Virus record (IMG/VR): IMGVR_UViG_3300037961_001215
Coordinates: 1 to 47,425 of that record
Origin: a virus
Reading direction: 5' to 3' (one strand)
Length of the DNA: 47,425 nucleotides
Part shown: positions 23,700-34,900 of the stretch, in pieces
Layout of the letters: each line of letters opens with the position of its first letter
How positions within the stretch are numbered: position 1 is the first letter of the stretch
Program-made: the position numbers and the translations under genes
Notes under the pieces: generated by a model
What the model was told of the DNA's origin: nothing
The model's database searches: none
What the model saw: only the letters and a program-made list of their open reading frames with translations

Positions 23700-26456
23700 A
23701 TGTCAGGGCCATTTGGTTCATCCGAATTTTTAACAAGCACAAACCCGCCTGAATTTTATGATTATAAGATTGAAAAATCTTTGTCTCTTTATCGTAAGGA
23801 TGATTCTACTTTAACTAGAACAATTAGTGCTAACAGTGCTACTAGTGCTACTGGTCGCACACATACATGGGCAGCTTGGGTTCAGATAGGTTCAATAGGC
23901 AGTCCTTTTGGTAGTAATCCACCTTTTTGGGGTCTTTTCCAAGCACACAGTGGCTTTCACGGCACACGTTTTGGTTTTGAAGAGGCTGGTGCAACTTCTG
24001 TTCCTACTCATTATTTTACTGTAATAAATAGTACTAGTAGACGTTATGGTAATGGAATGAGTACTAGCAGTTCTGCTTACGGTGGAAACAAAAGCCATGG
24101 TACGGGAAATACATGTTGTTGGGATACGGGTGGATGGTTTCATGTTTGCGTAGTGTTTGATGCTGAAAGCGGTGGCGGTATAGATACGGAAGATGCATTT
24201 AGATGGTACATCAATGGTGTTAGACTTGCCGGATATAGCTCATACGGTAATATAGATTACTATGATACCTATTTTGCAAGCACTGCTTCTGCCGTTACTC
24301 ATACAATAGGATATGCGAGTGTAAACGAAACTTATAAAGAATATTTTGATGGTAGAATAGCTGATGTTCACTGGGTGGATGGGCTTGCTCTTACCCCAGC
24401 TAGTTTTACAGAAACTAAACAAGGTGTTCTTGTACCTAAAGAATATACAGGTTCTTATGGAAATGAAGGATATCATTTAGAATTTAAAGATTCTTCAGAT
24501 ATAGGAAAAGATACCTCTGGAAATAATAATGATTTTACAGCAAATAATTTAAACCAGTATAATATTCTTCCGGACACACCAACTTCAACTTTTAATAAAT
24601 CTGTTGCTGCTATATATCAAGGAAACAGATTTGTATTTGATAATAGTAACCACGGTTTTGCTAATGAAGAGCCAAGCGGGTCTAGTCACTATAGACAACA
24701 TGACATAGGTGCAATACCTTTAAAAACAGGAAAGTGGTATTGGGAAGTATATATTAAAAGTATAAATTTAGATTCTACAAACAGAGAAATGCACATAGGT
24801 GTAATGACTGTTGACAATGCAAATAGTAACAGCTTTAGACAAATGAGAAGTGCTGTTACTTACATTGGTGGAAATGATGCTACTACTTATACTTCAGGAT
24901 ATAAAAGTGTAATTACAAACGGTACAGAAGTAGTAAGTTCTTATGGTGCTGCGTATGCAGATTCAGCAAGTCCAGATGATATTATTGGAGTTGCTTTAGA
25001 TTGTGATAATAGCACTATAACTTTCTATAAAAATAATGCGACTCAAGGAAGTATTAGTCTTCCATTATCTAATGAAAATTATCATACTTTTTTTAGGGCA
25101 ATTGGTGGTTCTGACCTTTTTCCCTCTGACTATGACAGAGAAGTTTATTTTAACTTTGGTCAGGATGATACATTTCATGGTCAAAAAACAAGTGGGTCTG
25201 CATCTGCAACAGCTTTAGGTGGTGTAGGTACATTTTATTATACACCGCCAAGTGGTCATAAGGCTATCCACTCTAAAAATTTAACTCCTGCGGTTGACCC
25301 TGTAAATGACGAAAAACCAGCAGATTTTTTTAAAGTAGTAAAGTATACTGGTAACGGAACAGCCATTGGTTCGGGGGGAAATACAGTAACAGTGGGATTT
25401 CAACCTGATATTGTTATTATAAAAGAGGGGTACAATAGCGGGGGGAATACTCCTAAAAATGCAGTTGCTTATGATTCTGTTAGAGGAGCAACAAAAAAGT
25501 ATATACTGCAAGAAGCGGCTGCAGCATCTAATGGGTCTGTTTCTAGTACACGTACAGAAACAACTGCAAGTGAAGGACTAACTTCATTTACTTCTACAGG
25601 TTTTACTTTAGGAAATGATACGGACACAAATAATAATTCTGATGATGATACATACTTTGCTTACTGTTGGAAATTGGGAGGAAGTTCATCATCTAATACA
25701 GACGGAACTATAACAGCAACAGTTTTAGCTAACCAAACTCTGGGCATAAGTATAATAAAATATACTGGAAATGGAACAGCAGGGGCTACTATAGGACACG
25801 GCTTAGATGTTGCACCCGAATTTATGATTATGTCTGACCTATCAACTTCAGGGGGGTATGTGTATCGTTATCACTCAGCCCTTAGTTTAAATGGCAGTAG
25901 CAGTTTTCAAAGTTTTGGAGATAATTACAAATCTACTTATAGCATAACTAATAGCACTGCTCCATCTTCAAGTGTTATAACATTAGGAACTGCTCGTAAC
26001 AGCAATGGCACAGAATATGTAATATATGCATTTGCAGAGAAAGAAGGATTTTCTCGTATAGGGGGTAACTATGGTTTTAATCCATCTAATAATAGTTATG
26101 GTACTAACACAAATCACCTACCTTTAGGATTTAAACCTGCTTTAGTTATACAAAATGAAGAAGGCTACACTTCTCCAACCATTTTTAATAGTCCTGTGTT
26201 TGGTTCTGATGTAGGAGATTTAAAACGTTCGTCTTATAGCACAACTAGTAAATATGGTATTCCTCAAGTTTCAGGATTTGGTGTACATGCGGAACACCAC
26301 TCTATGAAAACTGGTGAGAGCAATCGTTCTTCATTAGTACGTAAATTTGAATCTAGTGGTTTTACAATGGGCCATCGAGATATTGGAAATGAAAACGGTG
26401 CTTCTTACTTTGTAGCTTTTGCCGAAATGCCCTATAAGTTTGCAAGAAGTGGATAA
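23700..26456 (+). CDS. large tail spike/fibre with LamG-like, SPRY-like and repeat domains
   Basis: This 918-residue protein has an N-terminal tag MSGPFGSSEFLTSTN. Residues about 35-245 form a concanavalin/LamG-like domain (TWAAWVQIGSIGSPF, WFHVCVVFDAESGGG, RWYINGVRL, GRIADVHWVDGLAL). Residues about 290-480 resemble SPRY/B30.2 (KTGKWYWEVYI, MHIGVMT, IIGVALDCDNSTITFYKNN). Two repeats follow, with FFKVVKYTGNGTAIG...PDIVIIK and ISIIKYTGNGTAGATIGHGL. Such carbohydrate- and protein-binding modules suit receptor recognition. It is the longest tail protein here. Confidence 0.87.
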   Translation: MSGPFGSSEFLTSTNPPEFYDYKIEKSLSLYRKDDSTLTRTISANSATSATGRTHTWAAWVQIGSIGSPFGSNPPFWGLFQAHSGFHGTRFGFEEAGATSVPTHYFTVINSTSRRYGNGMSTSSSAYGGNKSHGTGNTCCWDTGGWFHVCVVFDAESGGGIDTEDAFRWYINGVRLAGYSSYGNIDYYDTYFASTASAVTHTIGYASVNETYKEYFDGRIADVHWVDGLALTPASFTETKQGVLVPKEYTGSYGNEGYHLEFKDSSDIGKDTSGNNNDFTANNLNQYNILPDTPTSTFNKSVAAIYQGNRFVFDNSNHGFANEEPSGSSHYRQHDIGAIPLKTGKWYWEVYIKSINLDSTNREMHIGVMTVDNANSNSFRQMRSAVTYIGGNDATTYTSGYKSVITNGTEVVSSYGAAYADSASPDDIIGVALDCDNSTITFYKNNATQGSISLPLSNENYHTFFRAIGGSDLFPSDYDREVYFNFGQDDTFHGQKTSGSASATALGGVGTFYYTPPSGHKAIHSKNLTPAVDPVNDEKPADFFKVVKYTGNGTAIGSGGNTVTVGFQPDIVIIKEGYNSGGNTPKNAVAYDSVRGATKKYILQEAAAASNGSVSSTRTETTASEGLTSFTSTGFTLGNDTDTNNNSDDDTYFAYCWKLGGSSSSNTDGTITATVLANQTLGISIIKYTGNGTAGATIGHGLDVAPEFMIMSDLSTSGGYVYRYHSALSLNGSSSFQSFGDNYKSTYSITNSTAPSSSVITLGTARNSNGTEYVIYAFAEKEGFSRIGGNYGFNPSNNSYGTNTNHLPLGFKPALVIQNEEGYTSPTIFNSPVFGSDVGDLKRSSYSTTSKYGIPQVSGFGVHAEHHSMKTGESNRSSLVRKFESSGFTMGHRDIGNENGASYFVAFAEMPYKFARSG

Positions 26457-26463
26457 TATAAAT

Positions 26464-26901
26464 ATGCCTTGGAAATATAATAATAAATTAATTAACATAG
26501 GTTCAAGTTGGACTGATGATGATGGAATAAAACATCCATCCAATTGGAATATATGGTCAGACGCTGATAAAAAAGCCAATGGTTTAGTTTGGGAAAATGA
26601 ACCTGAAGTATCAATTCCCGCTAGAAATTTAAACACATTAAAAACAGATTGGAAAGAAACTATTAACCAAGAAGCTAATCAAAAGCTGCAGCTTACAGAT
26701 TGGATGGTTATACGTTTACAGGAAGACAGCAGTAAAACTTTAAGTTCTGAAATAAGTACATATCGTGCTGCTGTGCGTACGGCTGCAAATAACATACAAA
26801 CTGCTATAGATAACTGCACAACACTTGATGAGTTTGATGCTCTGTGGATTGAGTCCGATGGTAATAAAGCACCTATAGCAAACTGGCCTGATGAGGTATA
26901 G
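26464..26901 (+). CDS. tail fibre assembly-like protein
   Basis: The product (145 residues) starts at ATG 26464; a frame to a TTG at 26419 overlaps the spike and is not used. The C-terminal half (LTDWMVIRLQEDSSK, YRAAVRTAANNIQTAIDNC, LDEFDALW) is similar in layout to tail fibre assembly or DUF4376-type proteins. The N-terminus has several Trp residues (PSNWNIWSDADKK). It directly follows the large spike, which supports a chaperone role in fibre folding or attachment. Confidence 0.72.
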   Translation: MPWKYNNKLINIGSSWTDDDGIKHPSNWNIWSDADKKANGLVWENEPEVSIPARNLNTLKTDWKETINQEANQKLQLTDWMVIRLQEDSSKTLSSEISTYRAAVRTAANNIQTAIDNCTTLDEFDALWIESDGNKAPIANWPDEV

Positions 26902-26911
26902 GAGATAAGAC

Positions 26912-28840
26912 ATGGTATCACCAACAGCTCAAGGTTTATCCATGCCCGCAGGTTCTACAAAAGAAGACATGGAAAAAGCAGAAGAAAAATTTAATGCAAT
27001 GGCTAAAATAGATGACATGGCTACCCCTCAAAATTCAGACGTTTTTAAAGATGAGGGTTATACTACACTACCTTTTCCCCCAGTTGATGGCATCCCTCCA
27101 ATTCCAATGCCTGAAGAAACTATGCCCATAGACCAATTTATGGGGCAACAGGCAGTAAATCCGGTAATTCCAGAGCAAGGACTATATAAACCTATACAGC
27201 AACAGGTTCAATCTGGTGAATTAATTGACCCTAATACAGGTAAATTGATAGGAGATGTAGCATCTCCTACTGCACAAGCAGACGCATTTACTGCTGAACA
27301 ACTTGCAGGACTTGACGCCACAACTTATGATGCTGTTTTAAACAAAGCTGCACCTAAAACCGAAGTAGCTACAGGAACAATAGATGAAAGGTCACTTGTT
27401 GACCCTGCACAACAAACTCTAACTGAACGTGCACAAGCTGCCACCGGTGAAGTTGTGGGCACTGTTGACCCCGGACTACGTAGAGATGTAGGCGAATCAG
27501 AAAAAATACAAGGTGCTAAAGCCGACACTAGTTTCTTAGGAGATACCCAAGCTCAAGAATCAGACTTCGTAAGTAATATCCAAGGTGCTACAATGGAGAT
27601 AACACCTGATATGACTGTAGAAGGTCAGTTATCAAGATTATCTGCACAGTTTACTGATGGCCAAGTTCCTGCATGGGCGGCTGGTGCTATACGTACAGCT
27701 AATTCTCAAATGGCTGCTAGAGGATTAGGAGCATCTTCCATGGCAGGTGCCGCTATACTACAGGCGGCTATGGAATCAGCACTACCCATAGCTGTACAAG
27801 ATTCCCAATCTTATTATAAAACTGCGGCACAAATTATGAACAACGAGCAACAAGCTCGTCTTACCAATACTCAGAATAATTTAAATATAGATTTAGCGAA
27901 TACGTCAAATCGTCAACAGATGGCGCTCGCTAAAATGCAGGTCAATGCTTCTTTGGCAGGACAAGAACTCAGCAACCAACAACAAGCTAACGTCCTCAAT
28001 GCTGAAAAATTTGCCGAAGCTGCTAACATAACCTTTAACTTTGAACAGCAACGTCAGTTTGCAAATTCAAAGATGATGGAAACTATGAACCTGCAAAATT
28101 TGTCATTTGAGCAGTCAACTGCGCTAGCTAACGCGGCATCTTTGGCTAATCTTGATATGGCAAATCTTAATACTAGACAGCAAGCGGCTGTACAAAATGC
28201 TAAGGCTTTCTTAGGATTAGATATGGCAACCTTATCTAATACGCAGCAAGCTAATGTAATCAATCAACAAGCACAACAGCAGGTTATGTTGTCTGACCAA
28301 GCCGCAGAAAATCTAGCACGTCAAACCAATGCAGCATCTATGACTGATGTAGATAAAAGTATGGCGATGTTAGCACAAGATATAAATAAACATAATTCTC
28401 AAGTGCTATCTGCTAACGCGCAAGCTAATGCTGGTCAAGCAAATGCCATGTCTCAATTTAGAGCTAACATGCAAAACAACAGAGAGCAATATAACGCAAC
28501 ACGTGCTCTTGAAATTGAAACAAGTACAACAGCGTGGCGCAGACAAACAAATACTGTAAATACAGCGGCACAAAATGCGGCTAATCAGGTTGCAGCAGCA
28601 GATTACTTAAGTATATCAAATACAGCTCAAAATAATATATGGCAACAGTTCCGTGATGAGGCTGACTATGCGTATTCATCGTCAGAAAACTCAGCAGACC
28701 GTGCTTTTAATATGGCAATGGCTGTGTTGGAAGCTGACGTCAATAAAGAGAGATATAATGAATATCTTGACCAACAAACGGCATCATCTTTAGGGTCTTT
28801 CTTAACGTCTCTAGGTGTAGCTTACATTCAATCAACATAA
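26912..28840 (+). CDS. Gln/Asn/Ala-rich virion protein with helical repeats
   Basis: This 642-residue protein has an N-terminal Pro/Ile/Met-rich region (residues 1-100). An ordered core contains GQLSRLSAQFTDGQVPAWAA and MAARGLGASSMAGAAILQAA. A long helical part from about 300 to 470 has repeats around NRQQMAL, NQQQANVLNA, NTRQQAAVQNA and NTQQANVINQQ. Composition and position before other large virion proteins suggest an internal or ejected virion protein that forms long helical assemblies. No transglycosylase motif was found. Confidence 0.78.
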   Translation: MVSPTAQGLSMPAGSTKEDMEKAEEKFNAMAKIDDMATPQNSDVFKDEGYTTLPFPPVDGIPPIPMPEETMPIDQFMGQQAVNPVIPEQGLYKPIQQQVQSGELIDPNTGKLIGDVASPTAQADAFTAEQLAGLDATTYDAVLNKAAPKTEVATGTIDERSLVDPAQQTLTERAQAATGEVVGTVDPGLRRDVGESEKIQGAKADTSFLGDTQAQESDFVSNIQGATMEITPDMTVEGQLSRLSAQFTDGQVPAWAAGAIRTANSQMAARGLGASSMAGAAILQAAMESALPIAVQDSQSYYKTAAQIMNNEQQARLTNTQNNLNIDLANTSNRQQMALAKMQVNASLAGQELSNQQQANVLNAEKFAEAANITFNFEQQRQFANSKMMETMNLQNLSFEQSTALANAASLANLDMANLNTRQQAAVQNAKAFLGLDMATLSNTQQANVINQQAQQQVMLSDQAAENLARQTNAASMTDVDKSMAMLAQDINKHNSQVLSANAQANAGQANAMSQFRANMQNNREQYNATRALEIETSTTAWRRQTNTVNTAAQNAANQVAAADYLSISNTAQNNIWQQFRDEADYAYSSSENSADRAFNMAMAVLEADVNKERYNEYLDQQTASSLGSFLTSLGVAYIQST

Positions 28841-28852
28841 TGGAATATAATA

Positions 28853-29137
28853 ATGTTAGGTAGTATAGCAACAGCAATAGCAGGTAAAATGGCAACTAAT
28901 ATGCTTACTGGAGGTGGTAGCCGGGTCAGCGCTCCCGCAGTTCAAGCACCTACTCCTATGAGCTTAGACAAGTTCAAACGTCCAACAGGACGAAGACGTT
29001 CAAACGCTCGTAGAACTACCCCAGCTAAAGCTACATCACCCTCTTTGTACGGTGGAGGGCCAAGTAGATATAATGCAGTATTAAGAAAAATGCTGAATGA
29101 ATCTGCTACAACTAAAAAAGTAAAGGCATTAAAATAA
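28853..29137 (+). CDS. small basic structural-region protein
   Basis: This 94-residue protein has a short hydrophobic N-terminus (LGSIATAIAGKMATNMLTGG), then a Pro/Ser/Arg-rich basic stretch (KFKRPTGRRRSNARRTT) and a Lys tail. It could be a minor capsid or ejected protein that binds DNA. It ends one base into the next gene. Confidence 0.7.
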   Translation: MLGSIATAIAGKMATNMLTGGGSRVSAPAVQAPTPMSLDKFKRPTGRRRSNARRTTPAKATSPSLYGGGPSRYNAVLRKMLNESATTKKVKALK

Positions 29138-29664
29138 TGGAGTTCTCAGATACTGTTATCATGCCATCAGGTAAAGAAAGGTCACGTTTTGATGCGGCCA
29201 TTCCTGGGCAGTCATTAACAAAACCGCCAAAGTCTTATCCATGGGAATCTCCCCCACGCTTCACAACTCCAGATGAAGCCATGGATTTTTATTTTGAAAG
29301 GTTTGAAGACGAAGAAACGCTATTTAATTTATTTGCATTGTTAGAAGCAAAAGTTCCTGTGGCTAAAGTCGTAGATTCTATGTTGTTACACGGGTTTTCA
29401 GACGGCTTGTACTCACCTGATTTAGCCATTCTGATAGCAGAAGACCTTATGATGACATTGGCTGTCATTGCTAACGAAGCAAATATAGAATATGAATTAG
29501 GCGCTGGAGATAAAACAAAAGACGCAATAGAAAAAGCAGCTAACCTAAAACAAGCTATAAAAGAACGTGATGATATTTTTATGCCTAAAGTTGAAGAGAA
29601 GCTAGAAGAGCTAAAAGAAGCACAGCCATCAAAAGGTTTGATGGGCCCGAAGGAGGTTGAATAA
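29137..29664 (+). CDS. conserved structural-region protein, function unknown
   Basis: This 175-residue acidic protein contains RFDAAIPGQSLTKPP, then PWESPPRFTTPDEAMDFYF. A helical centre (VAKVVDSMLLHGFSDGLYSP) and a charged helical C-terminus follow. The early block with FDxxIPGQSLTxxP is familiar from marine podovirus genomes and always lies among large virion proteins. No enzymatic motif is visible. A role in the ejectosome or its assembly is inferred from location. One-base overlaps occur at both ends. Confidence 0.76.
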   Translation: MEFSDTVIMPSGKERSRFDAAIPGQSLTKPPKSYPWESPPRFTTPDEAMDFYFERFEDEETLFNLFALLEAKVPVAKVVDSMLLHGFSDGLYSPDLAILIAEDLMMTLAVIANEANIEYELGAGDKTKDAIEKAANLKQAIKERDDIFMPKVEEKLEELKEAQPSKGLMGPKEVE

Positions 29665-31994
29665 TGTTACGGGGTACATTAGGAGCATTTATTCGAGGCG
29701 GTTTGGACACTGCTACGCAAGCTATTCAGCAAGTAAACGTCAGTGATGAAGAAAAAATTGTTAATAAATTACAACAATTTGGTGCTTCACACGAGAAGTA
29801 TGCAGAAGGTCTAGCAGAACATAATAAAGAATCAGAATTAATAACTGATGTAGCGTCAAGTCTATCTGTACAAGGCGACGAATCATTACAAGATATAGAT
29901 GAACAAGATATGCGTAGCTTGGCAAGAACTCTTATAACTTTGTCTGGTGCCACTGATTCAGGAAAAGCTTTAGAATATTTTGTAAACAATAGAGATAACT
30001 TAGCTCCTAAAGTTATGAGTACCGCAGCACCTGCAGTAGAACAAACTGACCAAATGCTAACTGATTCTGATACAGCTACTCAACAACCTAAGCAAAGAAA
30101 CTTTCTACAGCGTATATTCCAAGGTAAAACAGATGACCAAATTAAAGCAGAGGTTATAAATAGGGCAGGAGTAACAGAAGAAGCATATGACCGTATTGTA
30201 GCAGGTGCTATGCCAACACGTCCTGACCTAACTATGGGCTTCTCTATAGGGCAAGAAGATAAATACAAAGATGTTATTAAAGAAAATCAATCATCCGTCT
30301 TAAGCGCAATTAGAACAGGTCAACCTATATTCGAAACAGAAAAAGGTAAAAAATTAGCACAGAATTATTTAACTGAGCACGCTGCATATATGATTGGTGC
30401 AGATGACGCTAAATCTGGAGAAGAAATTTTAGCGATGCAAAACGATATTCTTACGTTTGCATCCCCACCAGAAGCAAAGAACTTCTTTTCAGTATATGAT
30501 GACTCTTTGCAAACCTTGCGTACTAGGCTTTTTGGAAAAGATATTAAACCAGCTGAATACGAAAAGGCGCTTCCAATATTTCAAGAAATAATGGGTATGA
30601 AGCGTTCCGCTGTAGCTAATCCAAAGTTTGCTGGTGACGTGAAAAATGCTGATGCGTATGCTAATAAAGTGTTTGAGTTAGCTGGAATTCTTAAGGTTGG
30701 CAGTAGTGATGACCAATTTGCTATGGTAACAAGCTTCTTAAATGATGCGGTAAAGCACGGACGTGAAAAAAGTAGATTTTACACTGGAGACCAATTGGAG
30801 TTACTATTTAAATTACCTCAGCAACTTGATATTGCTAAACAAGAAGGTAATACTGATATGATTCAGTCCATATATAACACTTTAGAAGATATAGTTCCTC
30901 AAGTGCCTGAAGGTAGCGATGATTTGACGGATTATGATAAAAAAGTTCGGGATTTAACTGAAGTATTTATAGCTAGAAACCCTGGTATTGACCCTAAAAA
31001 AGCTGAACTTAGAGCTAAAGAACAGGTAAATGCATTCACATTTAGGAGTTCTGACGGTCAATTCTATAGAATTGGGCCCAATGGCAATTTACAGAGAATA
31101 GATATGGAATCTCCAATGGGAATACCTGAACCTAGATACAAGGTAAAATCTGAAAATAATAAAAAGAATAAAGCTAACATAAATATTATGTTCTCTTTAG
31201 GGGAACAGTTGCAACTTCTTAATAAGCAGCCAAATGGTTACAACATCATTGGTGACTTTATATTAAGAACTGGTGATATATTTGATATGGCAAATAGCTT
31301 GATTGGTTCTAATTTAGAAATAGGAGACAACGCTGTAGCTGAAATTCAAAGGCTTCGTCAACTGTCTAAGCCGCTTATATCACGTGCTAAAGATGCTCTC
31401 TTTGAAGACCCTCGACTTTCTGACCAAGATTTAAGAATTGTTCTTGATTACGTAGCCATTATTAATGATGCTGGAATTGGTAGCACAAGAGCCACCGCAG
31501 CTCTTTTAGGACTTACTGAAGCTATTTCTACAGATTACGCCATGAGAATGTACGAAAATAACAGAACTATGCAAATCGTTAGATATAATCAAAATAACGC
31601 TATAAACATATTTGATGAAAATGGTGAAGTTGATGTGGAAAGCACTGTTGCAGGAAGCGTTATTGGTACAATGGCTCGGACACAAGGCATCAAGTTATTA
31701 AACAAAGATGAAATTGTTAAACTAAGGCGGGAAAATTTTGCTGCATATAAGAAATATGAAAAGCAAATAGCTATTTTAGGCACCGCAGCTCAACGTATTG
31801 TTAACCGTGTTGAAACTTATAGAGATAGCGGAAGTGCTGAAAAATACAGAACAACTTACCAAAATAGAAGCACTCTACATAGCTATGGTACGATAGGACA
31901 AGCTGCATCCGCACAAGATAGCGGCGTAAATTCTTTCGCACAAGAAATGGCAGATGGCGAAGCAAGATGGAGCAATATAAATTATGACAAGTGA
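29664..31994 (+). CDS. large virion protein, probably internal/ejected
   Basis: This 776-residue, mainly alpha-helical, charged protein starts MLRGTLGAFIRGGLDTATQA behind a perfect AGGAGG. Blocks include KNFFSVYDDSLQTLRTRLFG, FEDPRLSDQDLRIVLDY and GIGSTRATAALLGLTEAI. There are no transmembrane helices or recognised enzyme motifs. Large helical proteins after the tail genes in podoviruses are typically packaged in the head and ejected with DNA. The overlap with the next gene is 11 nt. Confidence 0.78.
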   Translation: MLRGTLGAFIRGGLDTATQAIQQVNVSDEEKIVNKLQQFGASHEKYAEGLAEHNKESELITDVASSLSVQGDESLQDIDEQDMRSLARTLITLSGATDSGKALEYFVNNRDNLAPKVMSTAAPAVEQTDQMLTDSDTATQQPKQRNFLQRIFQGKTDDQIKAEVINRAGVTEEAYDRIVAGAMPTRPDLTMGFSIGQEDKYKDVIKENQSSVLSAIRTGQPIFETEKGKKLAQNYLTEHAAYMIGADDAKSGEEILAMQNDILTFASPPEAKNFFSVYDDSLQTLRTRLFGKDIKPAEYEKALPIFQEIMGMKRSAVANPKFAGDVKNADAYANKVFELAGILKVGSSDDQFAMVTSFLNDAVKHGREKSRFYTGDQLELLFKLPQQLDIAKQEGNTDMIQSIYNTLEDIVPQVPEGSDDLTDYDKKVRDLTEVFIARNPGIDPKKAELRAKEQVNAFTFRSSDGQFYRIGPNGNLQRIDMESPMGIPEPRYKVKSENNKKNKANINIMFSLGEQLQLLNKQPNGYNIIGDFILRTGDIFDMANSLIGSNLEIGDNAVAEIQRLRQLSKPLISRAKDALFEDPRLSDQDLRIVLDYVAIINDAGIGSTRATAALLGLTEAISTDYAMRMYENNRTMQIVRYNQNNAINIFDENGEVDVESTVAGSVIGTMARTQGIKLLNKDEIVKLRRENFAAYKKYEKQIAILGTAAQRIVNRVETYRDSGSAEKYRTTYQNRSTLHSYGTIGQAASAQDSGVNSFAQEMADGEARWSNINYDK

Positions 31995-34900
31995 CACTAG
32001 TTATGGTGCAGCAATGCTTGGAATGCCTTATGAAGAGGGTGCAGAACAGTCTGTAGCTACAACAACACCTCCTCCTATAAAAGATATAGATGCAATACCT
32101 TTTGTTGACCCTAAAGTAGCTGAAGTTACACCTAGAGACAGAGGGCCAGCGTATGAAGTTGACACAGAACTTGGTATAAATATACCGAGTCCTGACTTAG
32201 CTATTCCAACAGAATCTGGCGCCAGAGAAGCTGCTAAACAAGCATTCAGAGACGCTAGAGACCTTCGTATGAATGAAAAAGCTTCTGCTTTGCAAGGTGC
32301 CTTCAACCCTGAAGGTTCTGAAGTATCTACTATACTTAATAATAAAGCAGTTACAGGTCAATCTCGTTTTTATCTAGCGGATACAGATGAACAATACCTA
32401 AATGCACTTGAAAGTATATTTGGGGAAGATAATGTTCGTATGATTAAAGATGACGGCCCTAAGCTAAGCCTCTTTGATTCTTCAAGATTCATATCAGTAA
32501 AACGAGAAGATGGCACCTTTACTGATTTTGAACCCACCACAGTAACTTTTTCAGATTATGCACGTCGTGTAGCCCCCGGTCTATTGGCTGAAGTAGGGGC
32601 TAGTAGTGCTGTAGTTGGCACTGCATTACTTACAAGTGCTGGTGTATCTGCAGCAACTGGCCCCTTTGCTCCTATTACTGGGCCTATATCATTTGTATAT
32701 ATGTTATATGCAGGTGGTAAGGGAGTTGAAACAGGGCGACAATATTTACAGGATGAATTAGGACTTAACGAACAAGAAGCTGTAGAATTTTCTAACGCAT
32801 TAGAGGCAGCTAATAAAATATTAGTGCCTCAGATTGAAGGGGTTACCACAGATAAACGAACACCCGCAGAATCTCAAAGAGAAATGGCAGGTATACTTGA
32901 AATGGCATTTGCGGCTGTGCCCGGATTAGCAGACAAAATGAAACTTGCACTGGGACGTGCAAGAGCATCGGGCAAGCTAAAACCTACTACTTTTAAATCA
33001 GCAGTTCAAGCACAAGAAACTATTGAAGATACCCTACCCGGTGGCTCTATGGACATCGGTGTTCCGCTTGAAAGCATCATGCTACAACAAGCTACTTCAA
33101 ATAAAATTGTAGGTCGTTTAGCATCGTTATCTGAGCAAACATCAATACAAATACCTAATAAAGTTAAACAGCAAATACAAAGTGCAGTAACATATCTACA
33201 GAAGTATGGTGATGATGTAGGTGAGGGTAATTTTGCAGAGTATCAACAGGCTGTAGCAGGACTTTCTCAAACTTTACGTAGTGTAATTAACAGGCCAGAT
33301 TCTGTAAAAAATCTAACAGAGATAGGGGAAGACCTTGGAAGTTTAGAGGATTTATTTTTACGTCTACGCGCTATTGAATCCCGTGGTATGTATAACAATG
33401 TATTTGACCGTCTATCTAATGCTTCATATGACCTAGACGCTATAAGAACTACAATGCCCGGTAAAAAATCTGTGCTTCCTACCACAGATGCAGCCGCTCA
33501 AAAAGGCGAAAAAGTAGCTGGTGCTTTGCCGACACAAGAACGTGGCGAAGGTATAATAGATAACTTGACTACAGATTTGTTATCAATTGGTAGGGTTCAA
33601 CCCGATGGAAGTAGAGTCATTACCCCAGCACAAGTAAAAGCTGCGGTAAGAGATTTTGCAGAGAAAAATCCAGAGTACACGTTTGATGTAAATACTATTG
33701 ATTCCCCTGCTAAACTATTGCAGTTGTATGCATCTAGGTATGGTCAACTGGCTCGCGACCAATTTGGTGAGTTTGGTGCTACAAAAAATCTTAAGATGTA
33801 TGGCCAAGCCATGAGAATGCGAAATGATTTACTTGAGTTAATTGGTAACCCACGTGAGGAAATTGCAGATATTGATAAAATTCGTAGCGATTTAGTCGAT
33901 GCTAACAAATTTTATAAAGAAACTGACGAACTAACAAGTCAACGATTACAAGTTCAAGCACGGCAAGGTCGGCGCAGCGACGTAAAAGACGAACCTGCAA
34001 ACCTTGCGGAAGCAGTAAGCACTGTGCCTGGAGGCGGACAGCGCGTGGCACCTGCCGTTAAAACCTTAGAAAATATACAAGCACAGGAAGCCTATGTACG
34101 TAACTTCTTGTCTGATGAAGAGAACGTAGCAAAGTTAAGCGGAACTACGTTAGAAATGGCCCAAGGGCCAGCTAAGGAAGCTTTAACAGAACTTAGATTG
34201 GCATTTGCTGATGCGTTTGCTTCAAAATTAGCTAGGGCTATACCTACTGACCCCGCAGATGTTACACAAGCAGGTGATGTAGTTAAATTCTTAGATTCAT
34301 TTGACCCTCCACAATTACGTTTGCTTGGCATTGATGAGCAGATGGAAAATCAGATACGTAATGATGCTACACTTATTGCTAGTCTTCAACGTGGGGGAGT
34401 AACTGAACAAGTTATAAAAATGACAGGCAGAGAAAGAATGTCTGACATTTTCTCCAGAATATTAAATATGCAACAAGATGACATGCTGGTTGGATTCTCA
34501 GAACTTACTGCTCCCATGCGTCGTGCAGGGATTAATGCAGATAAATCTAAAGAGCTATCTAATAACTTAAGAGGTGGGCTACTTAATTATATAATCTCAA
34601 CTGATAGCGGAGTTTTAAAACCTATTACAAAGAATAGTGCTTTTGGGGAAGTAGGTGACCTAACTATTGATGTAGCTGCATTTACAGATATTGTAACTAA
34701 GCTTAGAAACTCTGGTCAATTTGGCAAAACAGGTATACTGAACGAACAAGATGAAAAAATGCTTGACGCGTTGACTCAATACGCCGGCGTCATCAATACA
34801 GCAGGTGCAGACGCAGGTTCCGCACTTGCCGGTGCACAAATTATTGGGGAAATGTTTACTGTAGACCCTGGTAAATTTATTGCAGGTATTGCACGACTAG

